Assembly: GCA_033439255.1 (NCBI GenBank)
Contig: CM065888.1
Coordinates: forward strand, 124,001 to 188,000
Origin: Hericium rajendrae
Taxonomy: Eukaryota; Basidiomycota; Agaricomycetes; Russulales; Hericiaceae
Direction of reading: 5' to 3'
Length of the DNA stretch: 64,000 nt
The translations under genes and the position numbers were made by a program. The notes under the pieces are model-generated. The model worked only from the letters and a program-made list of their open reading frames with translations. It was not told the origin of the DNA and searched no databases. Shown piece after piece: positions 1-9,641 of the stretch. The stretch's first letter is position 1. Each line of letters begins with the position of its first letter.

Positions 1-1972
1 GACCTCGCCCTCAACACCAGCCCAGTCAAAATCGATGATCTTGACCCTTGCGTCTAGCCCTTCACCCTCGATCATAATATTGGGCCTACGAAGATCGCCA
101 TGGACCAGGTTGCTTTGATGAAGGCGGTGGACTGCGTCCCTGATCATGTCGCGGAGAGCCTCGGATAGCTGCCCCGCCGCCTCGGCCGTCTTTCCCTTGA
201 TGTATTCCATCACAACCATACGACGCTGTCCGTAATGGAGGGAGGGGTCGGACGAAATGTCACCGCAGTAGTAAAGCTTGGGTGCTAAATCGGCGTCTGC
301 CAGCAGACGATGCGCCTGGGCTCCGTATGTGTCCGGAAACTTGACAACAATCTGTTGCTCCATCTCGACCCTCCCCGTTCCCTCCTGCCTGACATTGCCC
401 TGGGATGTGGCAGCTCCGTCGTCCTTGGCTATGGACACCACAGTGGCAAGAAAGGTCATGCATGTCCTGTCGTCCTCGAGTGGTTCCTTGTATTCGAACC
501 TGACTACATGACCATTGGTGTGGTAAGAGTGTATGGAGGGGTAAAAGCGTTGGGTTGGGTAGTCGGCTTCTGGAAGAGTGGAATAGTCCTGGTCGAGGTC
601 CTGAAGGGCACGACGAAGTGAGTAAAAGACGTGAGCTGGACCCAGGACAGAGGCAATGTCGTCAGTGCGAGTCTGGCCAATCCAAAGGGGGCTCAGTCGC
701 TGGGCGATGACGACCGAGGTTAACACGCAGCCAACAACCACGACCAAAGGCCCAGCGATGCCAATGACGAAGCTCGGGCAGCAGCATCGCGCGCGAAGGC
801 CCACACGCTGTAGGGGATGCAAAATTAGAGCATGATATCTTGACAGTTGTCAAACTTACCTCCGTAATAGCCCATGCCGCCAGATACGATAATACACCCT
901 GTACAGTCGGGTCCCCGCTGACACCCAGGAAGCCTTTCAGCTCTTCAAGACAGAGAACGGCCACCTCCGTAGGTGGGTTAGTCCGAATGGTAAACATGCC
1001 CGCATCCGCAGTGGTCCCGTCGGGGTTGGCAGCCTGCATGCCACCTCTGCCAAGGATTCTACTGAGAAGTGCGCGAACGGTTGTCTCGCGGTCCTTTTCG
1101 TTAGTGACCACAGTAGAAAGTTCCCGTATGAGCGCAGCTGTATCGTGGGTGACCTGCTCGACGGTGGTTGCGTTGAGGTCCTTCAACTCTGCCAGGAACT
1201 TGTTATAATCCTTGACATGTGCCAGGAACTTGGCAAATACAGTATGGTAGAGCTCGATTGGGGGGGCCTGGGTTGGAGGTAATCCTGGGGCATGGCAGCC
1301 ATCAAGAATTGGGTCATAACGCTGGCGTTGCCTGTAAGCCGACGCCGAACCTGAGTGGGTTGACGGCGAGCCACGTTTGACAGAAGAGAGGGTCTGGTTG
1401 TAAGCTAGATGGGGTGTGAACGCATGGTGGCTAGGAATTGCCACATTGACGTACTGTTCACGAGCTTTGTGGTACGGGTATCCTCATCCTGGACAACAGC
1501 CGCAGGGACAGGGAAGTCAAATCGATCGACCGAAGGATGATAGCGAATTTCAGCAACAACGTGGCTGATAGGTAACTGAGTACTACGACTCTTTCGACGT
1601 CCTAAAAGTGGTAAGATTGGCTGATGGATAGACTCGTTGATGCCGTGATCAGCCAGCTTCGTCAGGTCATAGTCATTGCGCCGCAACCCGTTCATCAGGC
1701 CATCTGGCATAAGGATCTCATTCTTCGGCTTTGTGGCATACTAAGTAGAACCTGCGAGTGGGCAAGAGTGACAGCCAACGTACCTTCCAGATGACCACAA
1801 TCATCGTAGTCATGCCCGCGGAGGCCGCAACCTTCTCTCTTATGACCCTCACTGTATCATCCTGTCCGATGTCGACTTCGAGGCAGCTTGGGTCGGCATA
1901 GGGTTTGATTGGGACATTGTGATAAACGATCACAACCACAGTACCACCGGAGTTCACGGCGAGGCTGGTCAT
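1..1972 (-). CDS. Kinase-like protein with HGDLR/DFDWAG motifs (3' end cut by window)
   Basis: A multi-exon gene read from about 1972 (MTSLAV) to the left edge, where it is still open. The N-terminal 60 residues form a small alpha/beta-looking region (VDIGQDDTV...), followed by a helical region, then a hydrophobic stretch (VIGIAGPLVVVVGCV) that could span a membrane. Towards the edge comes a protein-kinase-like fold: a VVKF strand that could hold the ATP lysine, a catalytic-loop version LVHGDLRRPNIMI (HGD in place of HRD) and the metal-binding motif IDFDWAG (DFD in place of DFG). Clear introns lie near 1911-1869, 1461-1360 and 856-805. An in-frame ATG at 2056 is possible, but the next one at 1972 gives a more compact start. 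From memory this family is common and multicopy in agaricomycetes. Its substrate is unknown. The N-terminus might resemble the Crinkler header fold, which is only a guess. Confidence 0.78.
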
Positions 1973-2754
1973 GTTGATGGTAGGATGTGAGAGAAGACTG
2001 CAGTGGAAAGATGTGAGGAAGGCAAGGACGGAGTGGACGCCACCGGTAAAATGCAATGGAAGGAACTGGGTTGTGGGCCACCGAGGACTTGGCTGACTTT
2101 AAACCCTAGCGGAGTTCAAAACTAAGCGACACGTGGCAATGCTCATGCATACAGCATGTGATTTCAACGGAGGGTTGCGGTGCACTACACCGAAGACATG
2201 ATCTGGTCACCCAGAGGACCACTCAATCTCTCTACGCAAAAATTGTCCAGCCCGGATATCGAGAGTTGATGCTCAGCACTGAACCGAGCATCTGGGACAT
2301 GGTCTTACAACAAAGTGCAAAATGAATGTTTGCTCTAATATTGTCTATTAATTTTTACATGCAAAGCAGCCGTAGACGTACAGTGCCAACCACTTGATTG
2401 GGTGCTGCCACCAATATTTCAGGATCTCAGGTGGCCCAGGTTCCAAAACTGAGGTAATCATGAGGCCCTCCGATGGGATACACCCAGCAATGAGATGGGT
2501 GCGTTGACGACTCGCCGGTCTGCTGGCAAGATCTTCGTCGGGGCAGGCCGGACCGGGCCGAACAAGGTATGCTGCCGGTTGTCAAAAAAACAATCTTGTT
2601 ATTATCTTAGACGCCGGCAAATGATTAGACAACGGCGGCACCGGTCCCAGCAACTCAAGGGTGAGGGGGCCGCGGGTTCTTAGTGCGGAGGTGCCCAAAC
2701 CTGAATTTCATGCCTGGGGATTGCTGTCCACATCAAATACGTTGAGACTGGTGG
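1973..2754. other. Intergenic stretch, no gene seen
   Basis: Holds the probable promoter of the kinase-like gene (a TTTAAA-like box on the minus strand near 2100). Short open frames occur, but none has splice-linked partners or a recognisable product. Confidence 0.4.
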
Positions 2755-2869
2755 GTGACCGAGATCCAGACTGGTGAGTACACTCGATCGGAGGGACTTA
2801 CGATCCGACTCATATCAGATGTCGATGGGTTCAGCAGATACTTTGGAAGTGACGGTCCAGCCAGAGGCA

Positions 2870-3850
2870 GGAACAGCGAGCAACCCAACATCGGACTTCG
2901 TCATCCCGAGCTGGCGGGGCACACCCGCCAGCATGATATCGCTATCTCAATCGAAGGCGAAACATCGCTGAGGACGGGGCTCCTGTCAGAATGATTTCTC
3001 TATCCGAGTCGACATCACCGTCAGCCATCGCTGGCCGCCAGCATGTGACAGGTGGCGCCAGCCACGCATTGTTACCTGGCCATTACCCGAGGCAACGTGG
3101 CTATCTTATGAGGGCCGTGGTGACTACAAATCAGAGCACCAGGACCTACGGGGCACCAGCCAGCCATGGCCATTGCATGTCGACGACCAGCACTGGCGGG
3201 GCGTGCCCGCAAGCATGCACCTGCCATCTCAATCGAACGCCAGACGTTGGGGAACGCGGGGTGCACCAGCCCGCAAGAGCCGTCGCACGCCACCATTCCA
3301 CGCCGGCAGATGGGGCATGCACCCACCGCGGCCCATCAATGTCCATCGTCAGCCATTTCTGGCCGCCGACGAGCGTCAGAGACAACGGGGCGCCAGCCAG
3401 CCATGACCGTCACACACCATCGTCCCGAGCTGGTGGGGCCTGCCTGCCACCATGAATCCGCTGTCCCAATCGACGTTGCCGTCAGCGACGAATGGCCGCG
3501 AGCATGCAGCTGCTACTGCCCATCGACGCCCGTCGTCAGCCATTTCTGGCCGCCGGTAAGTGCCGGAGCCAACGGGGCGCCAGCCAGCCATGCACCCACC
3601 ACCGCCGATCGATGCCCGTAGTCAGCCATTTCTGGCCGCCGACGAGCGTCAGAGACAACGGGGCGCCAGCCAGCCATGGCCGTCACACACCGTCGTCTGG
3701 AGCTGGCGGGGCCTGCCCGCCACCATGAATCCGCTGTCACAATCGACGTTGCCGTCCAGACACCACCGCCCGTCGATGCCCGTCGTCGACCATTTCTGGC
3801 CGTCGTGCTCGGTTGCGAGTGGTGGAGGCAAAGTGTGGGAGGGAGAGAAG
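2870..3850. repeat. Repeat array 1 (GC-rich degenerate tandem units)
   Basis: Degenerate tandem units of roughly 130-190 bp share short blocks such as GTCAGCCATTTCTGGCCGCC, GGGGCGCCAGCCAGCCATG and CCGTCACACACC. Copies of the CAGCCATTTCTGG block occur near 3352, 3537 and 3625. The array ends in a purine-rich tract and a TATAAAAA box near 3890, followed by CAGCTGGC. The same blocks, in the same orientation, form a second array at about 12,980-13,870. The overlapping open frames are by-products of the repeat. Confidence 0.85.
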
Positions 3851-4289
3851 AGTGTAGGGGGGGGGAGAGAAGGGACGACAACGGCTATAAAAAGGCCAGC
3901 TGGCACCAATCAATAAATCAAGCCCGTTCGGCAACGGGCGAGAATGTCACGTGACATGAAATTGTTAGGGTCACAATCGCGCCCTGCCTACTTCAATGTC
4001 CTTCAGCGAATCAGGTGAAAAGGAAGGGGGTGGTTGTCCGGTTCGACGTCGGAGATGATACTCCGTGGACACAACCCATTTCGAAGCTGTTCTGGCTCTG
4101 CGCCAGCCTGGCCGTTTGTTTGGGTTTCGATGAGCACATCGGGCAGATAAGATGGTGAGATCAGCATGGCATTGGTTGTAGACATTTAAAAAAAAACACA
4201 GGGCAAGTGACAGAACCGCACTGACAAGAAGGTGAAAAAGGAGATCTCCTCTGAAGGCCCCGAGGTCACTACGCAAAGCCACTTACGTC

Positions 4290-7115
4290 CTAGTTCGTTC
4301 GCAGCCTTTGGTGCTTGTGGGCTGTTGGGCCAGAGGCTCCCGGCTCTGAGTCCTACAGGAGAAAGACTCAGTGGCTGAGAGCGGCAAGGGGCTGATGTAG
4401 ATAGTGTCACGGACCACTTACCGAGGTGCTTGGTGGAGTTTCGTCCCCGGCAACCTGCTGCTGCTGCTGGGCTTCGAGTTGTTTCCTGTGCTTCCTGCGC
4501 CGCTTGCCAGAGGGCCGGGACTTGCGCTTCTGCTGGTTGCCGCTGACATTGGTGGAGGGACCGGCAAGTGGCCCTGCAAGTGTCTGTGGGTGGTGAGATA
4601 GAGTTTCGGCGTCGAGCTTGGAGACGTACGTCAGCAGCTGACAGAGTGCCGCCCTTCCTGCTCGGGTTCTTGGCGGCAGGGGAGATGTCGGGCGCTCGCC
4701 AAAGACGGTCTGTGACATCTGCCATGTGAACGTCAGCCTGGCTCGCTTCCTGCCGGTCCATTTCCTGTCAGTCAAGTCACAGAAAAAAATTGAGACCCCC
4801 ATCTGCAGAGGGAGCAGGTGGGATGCACATACCTCAAGCTCCAAGTGCGAGTCTTCGTTGATGGTGCCGGGCTGCGTTTCGTCAGCAGCCGGGAGGGGGA
4901 GAGAAAAAATAACGGCAGCTAAGTCGTGGTTGCTAAGCTTTGGCGTTGGCTGGTCTTGCTGTTTCTCGGGCTTGTCGCCGACGGTTGCCTTGCCCTTGCC
5001 GGTGGGATCCTTCAGCTTGCTGCTCACGGCGTTCTCTGCTGGCTCGCGCGGCTCTGACACGGGGGCTTCCTCATCATCGTGCGACACGGCCGCCGTCGCC
5101 TTGCACGGCTTGAGTACGGAGTCGGCATGCCCCGTTGGCTCGCCCGGCTGGGACGCGGCGGTTTCCTGCACGTCGTCCGACGCCGCCGCCGTTGCCTCGC
5201 GCAGCTTGGGCACGGAGTCGGCGCGCTGCGTTGGCTGGCCCGGCTGGGACGCGGCGGTTTCCTGCACGTCGTCCGACACCGCCGCCGTCGCGTCGCGCTG
5301 CTTGGGCACGGAGTCGGCGCGCTGCGTTGGTTCGCGCGGGTCGGACACGGCCGCCGTCGCCTCGCGCAGCTTGGGCACAGAGTCGGCGCGCTGCGTTGGC
5401 TGGCCCGGCTGGGACGCGGCAGTTTCCCGCACATCGTCCGACACCGCCGCCGTTGCCTCGCGCAGCTTGGGCACAGAGTCGGCGCGCTGCGTTGGCTCGC
5501 GCGGGTCGGACACGGCGGTTTCCTGCACGTCGTCCGACACCGCCGCCGTGGCGTCGCGCTGCTTGGGCACGGAGTCGGCGCGCTGCGTTGGTTCGCGCGG
5601 GTCGGACACGGCCGCCGTCGCCTCGCGCAGCTTGGGCACAGAGTCGGCGCGCTGCGTTGGCTGGCCAGGCTGGGACGCGGCGGTTTCCTGCACGTCGTCC
5701 GACACCGCCGCCGTCGCGTCGCGCTGCTTGGGCACGGAGTCGGCGCGCTGCGTTGGCTCGCGCGGCTCCGACACGGCCTTCGTCGCTTTGCGCTGCTTCC
5801 GCACAGAGTCGACGGCCTGCTTTGGCTGGTGCGGCTGTGCCACGGCGGCTTCCTGAACGTGGTCCGCCTGGTTTTAAATGGCTGTTAAGCCGACTTTGTT
5901 GGGGAAAAAAACAAAGCACCGCGCTCACCTCTTCGTCATCTGAAATGATTATTGCCACGTTCTGCTGCTTCTGTCGTGACTTCCCGGTCTTGCGCTTCGG
6001 CTTGCTGTTCTGTTGCTCGACTGCCTCTGCCCAAATGGCCTGTCCCCGGTCTGAGTAGGAAGAGCAGAATGAAATGTGTCCGTCCTCTTACCTCGGTTAT
6101 CTGGATTAGTCGGGAGTTGGTCAATTTGGCGTGTTGTGACATGAAAGCAAGTTGGGAGTGTGTTACCTCTTCTATTTCTTCGTTCGGCTCCCGTAATACT
6201 TGGAGGGTCGCGCGGACAAACTCTGACCACTCGCCCCATTGGGCGAGACACCCTTCGTCAAACGGGAGGGAGGGAGGGAGACCGAGCACCTTGTACTGTT
6301 GAATTTCGTGAGGAGGAATGACCCAGCGGCCATCCTTCAGGCCGATCCTGGTGAAGAGGAAAAGGCGGCCTTCACCCCCTTCACCCACTTTAGCCAGCTA
6401 TGGGGGTGGTCATCGTCAGCTGCAACCGGTGTCAGAAGAGAACACAAGAACAGGATGGCAGTTGCGTACCAAAATGGAGGGGATCTCCCAACCCAACAAC
6501 GGCCGCAAACTTGGGCCAGTTGGTCTGGTTCACCAAAGGCTCGGTGCTGAACCTCTGCACCAGACCCCACATGTCGAGGACCGGGTAGCGACCCTCCATG
6601 CTGCCTTCTTCGATGGCAGTGGTGAGGACCCTGCGATGGAACCAGTAATAGGCGGTGAAATTCTCTAAGCCGAGGTGGTATGCGACATCGCTCAGTTTGG
6701 GCTGGCCCCTCTTCTTGCTCCTCTTCTGCTTGAGCAGGGCCCAGTAGCACTCACGGCACTCGTTGATGATCTTGACGAGAAAACGCGCGAGGTGAAAGTA
6801 GGAAGTCGGCACTCGGCCAAGGACCTGGCGCGAATTGGGGACGCGTACGATGCGGCCGTTCGACAGCTTGAAGGCCTCGTCGGCGATCTCCACATGGTCC
6901 CCATCCACCACTCGAGTGAAGGATGTGAGGAGATGGACCGGATATGGCTCATGTTCGTTTTCACCAGGGAACAGGGCTTTGAGTTGCCTGTAGTGCGTTT
7001 CCCTAACAACAGAGTTCGGGGTGTACGTGTTCGTCGGGGCAGGAGGCGCGGGTGGCGGAGACCGAGAACTGTGAGTCGCGCTGCTATCTGACGCACTGTC
7101 ATCTGTGCTCTCCAT
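4290..7115 (-). CDS. Unknown protein A, related to gene C; frame broken in exon 2
   Basis: Starts at 7115 (MESTDDS, serine-rich) and has at least six exons. Exon 1 (7115 to about 6457) encodes a conserved domain of about 215 residues, with YFHLARFLVKIINECREC, AYYWFHRRVLTTAIEEG and a final GDPLHFG. Each of these has a close match in gene C. Exon 2 carries DDHPHSWLKWVKG, but the frame then shifts by one base at a G run near 6372 before LKDGRWVIPP resumes. A 9-nt micro-exon (6092-6100) follows, then SDDEE and a long low-complexity exon of tandem repeats (about 5100-5840). The C-terminus is basic and Q-rich; the probable stop is at 4290-4292. No known domain is recognised. The frame break suggests either a decaying copy or a base-calling error. 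Confidence 0.6.
5080..5840 (-). repeat. In-frame coding minisatellite inside gene A
   Basis: Two alternating protein repeat types, about 32 and about 23 residues long, share the core QRADSVPK.R.ATAAVSD. The longer type continues DVQETAASQPGQP and the shorter PREP. Copies are nearly identical at the DNA level and lie end to end, so the unit number probably varies between strains. The opposite strand and all frames stay open through the array, which makes several long false open frames. Confidence 0.85.
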
Positions 7116-7297
7116 GGTGATGGATGCAAACAGTGTGAGAGAAGGAAGGAAGGAATGCATGCCGGCTCGCAGAAATATATATTATGTAAGCGATGCACGA
7201 GGCATCAACTAAGCACGTGACGCGAGGATGCACAGGGCGGCGATCAAGTGCAGCGCGGCAATCCAGTGCTCCGCCGACTGCCTTCTACAACACCACC
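7116..7297. promoter_or_regulatory. Divergent promoter between genes A and B
   Basis: About 180 bp separate the two start codons. An AT-only block (AATATATATTATG, near 7175) is the only TATA-like sequence and could serve either direction. A short GAAGGAAGGAAGG tract lies on the A side. Confidence 0.45.
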
Positions 7298-9228
7298 ATG
7301 AACCTGTTCAAGCGTACGCTCCGTCCAGCAGCCAGAAAGATGGCCTCTTCGAGGTTCGCGAGTTGGCCTGAGGATGAGCAGCCCGCAGTGTCCTGTGAGT
7401 TGCATACCTCCTCCGCCAACGAGTGCCTACTCACAAGGGCACCTTTGATCAGCAGCGGTGACAGCTTCACTGTCCCGGTCAGCACCCGGTACCGCCCGAT
7501 CGAAGGTGAAAGCAGCGAATGAAGTGAGCTGTGGGTACGGGACTGACCCCGGCCAGGTGAGTGCTCCATGTTTGGTCTCAGATGCTCCCTGCTGGACCAG
7601 TTTTCAACCGCAGTGCTGCGTGAGCTGCGGCGACCGGGGCAACATCTGGGAGTGCACTAAGTGTGGGAGGCCATTCTGCGTCACAACGGCTGAGGTGGAC
7701 GACCCAGTGGGGGCAGTCGCATCGTGCGTGGGACCGTTCAATGACACATGCCCCGGCGATCCCGCTACTTTTGTCTGCCCTGTGTGTTGGGCCAGCCAGC
7801 GCACGAGGGCCCCAGTACGTCTTGTCCAACCAAACGTTTTTCTAACCTAAAATTGACACCTGTGTCCGAATGTCTTTCAGTACCGCACAGCTGGGTGTCC
7901 ATGGCGGGTGAATTTCGCGGCGGTGCGTTGGCCCTTCGCTCTGCTCTCGTTGCACGCACTCCATGACGACGGGTCACATCTGGCGCAATCGTTGAAGCAG
8001 CACTTTAACTACATGTCCGACAGACGGGACGAAGATCCTATGGCGGGGGTGAGAGTTTGGAACATTTTTCTAGATTTTTTAGGCACTTACGTGTTCGATA
8101 TCTGCAGTACTTTCTGCAGGATGTAAACCTCATCGAGCGCAACTATGGGCCGACGTACGTGTACAGGCGGGAGCTGCAGTTTTTGCAGTGGCTGGAGATA
8201 CAGACCGAAAAGCCGCGCCTGTGCGTGACTATCGCTTCGCACAGCGGGACTTCGGGCCATCTGCAGTTCGCAGATATGTGCTGCCCTGTGGACGAGGTAG
8301 GCTGCCCCGCCTATGTGTGTAGAGGGGGCTAATGCGCTTGCAGGCCGTTCAAAAGTATCTGGGGGACAATGTGATCAATGTGCTGAAGCAGCAACGGTGG
8401 TCCCAGAAGGTGCTGTTTGTGGTGTCGTGCGGCCCGGCCATGGACAGCCCGCAAAGTTTGGGGCGGATAATGACCTTGGTGTCTGGGTAAGTGGCGTGCA
8501 TTGGCCAGGGTGGTCAGTCGCTAACTTTCCAGCACTGTTGATGCAGGGGTGTGTTCGATTACGTGGTAGGGTTCAGCTCCTCCTTCACCCTCCAGGAGAG
8601 GGTGGTTCCCATGCTCGTCCAGATAGTGGCGGAGTTTGCGTCCGTTCGGATGGGCTTCGACATGGAAAATAAAGTGTGGGAGCAGGTCAAGGTGATGGAC
8701 GAGCTCGGTGTCATGGCCGTCGTGGTCATTCGTCGGGGAAGCGGAGGCATTGCCCAGGGGACAGCCATCGCGACGTCGCTGCGGGGGACCAGGCCGTGGG
8801 GCCTCAACCTGAAGTGCCCTATGTGCGGGGCAGAGGTGCCGGAGGTGTGGTGGAAACCCCGCAAAGGACACACGATGATGCGCTTCGACTGCCACCGTTG
8901 TCTGTTCTACGTCCCGGGGTTGTATTTGGCACCGCCGCCTTGGATCAAGGACCAGGGAAAGCATATGTTTACCAGGCCAATGCCGCTGACGGAGGACCCA
9001 AACGAGTGGGCAAAGGGCGCAGTTCAGGCATGGCGCACCACGCCAAAGGGCAAGGCCATCTGGAAGCTGTGGGTAGCCACGGATAGGTACAAGTGGCATT
9101 GCATGTGTGTGAAGGCTGTGACCTCCGGCCTGCCGCTCCCACAGGTACCTGGACCAGAGCAATTTGCCAAGGACGACGCAAAGCTGGAGAGCGCGGTGGA
9201 TGGGGCCCAGACGGCCTGGGAGACGTAG
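7298..9228 (+). CDS. Zinc-finger protein B with possible caspase/CHAT-like core
   Basis: Start chosen at 7298 (MNLFKRTL); an in-frame ATG at 7193 is possible. After splicing, six or so exons give about 550 residues. Residues about 82-150 form a PHD/ADD-like zinc cluster (QCCVSCGDRGN, ECTKCGRPFC, FVCPVCW). A middle region follows in which a hydrophobic strand ends in IASHSG (His about 260), and a second strand, VLFVVSCGP (Cys about 307), leads into FDYVVGFSSSFTLQERVVPML. That His and Cys spacing, with strands before each, is what CHAT and caspase-like peptidases show, but the assignment is inference. Near residues 415-445 there is a second CxxC...CxxC ribbon (CPMCG, FDCHRC). Introns are clear before YRTAGCPW, YFLQDVN, AVQKYLG and GVFDYVV. 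The gene reads cleanly, unlike its neighbours A and C. Confidence 0.7.
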
Positions 9229-9488
9229 GTTCCGGCACCATCGACCTTGGCTGAGAAATGTGTACCTTTTTTTTTGGCATGAAATGCAGTCGCTCGACGT
9301 ATGGACATTTTGTTCTTGTGTGCAATGTTTAAAGTGTGACAGCTGGACACCGTGTGGGATGTTAACACCAAGAACGCCGCCACTTTTCCCCATGGTATGA
9401 ATTGAACACCCAGCCAGGGGTGTCCCAGTCCTGACCGAGCATCACCTCCCATGATGGACGGCCTGATTGGCTCAACACAGCAGGTCGG

Positions 9489-9491
<3 letters not shown>

Positions 9492-9521
<30 letters not shown>

Positions 9522-9522
9522 C
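9492..9522. repeat. (TTGA)n microsatellite upstream of gene C
   Basis: About seven perfect TTGA units lie roughly 120 bp before the gene C start codon, in its likely promoter. Confidence 0.9.
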
Positions 9523-9641
9523 CACGGCAATCTGGCCGCCAGATCTGAGCATGGACCAATGACGTATTGAATCAAACCAGGGCTAGTGGTTGCATCCACA
9601 CCACCTCGCGCAGACCGCTCCTTCCTGACCTACGACCAGCC

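Noticed and set aside
3890-3910. TATAAAAA at the end of array 1 as promoter of a plus-strand gene
   Set aside because: No plus-strand coding exon follows; gene A lies there on the other strand.
5080-5840. Plus-strand and other-frame open frames over the gene A repeat
   Set aside because: They mirror the GC-rich period of the real minus-strand exon and have no continuity with flanking exons.
7545-7590. A GTGAGT...CTCAG intron in gene B near 7,557-7,581
   Set aside because: It would be only about 25 bp long and would break the frame into the zinc cluster; the sequence reads through cleanly.
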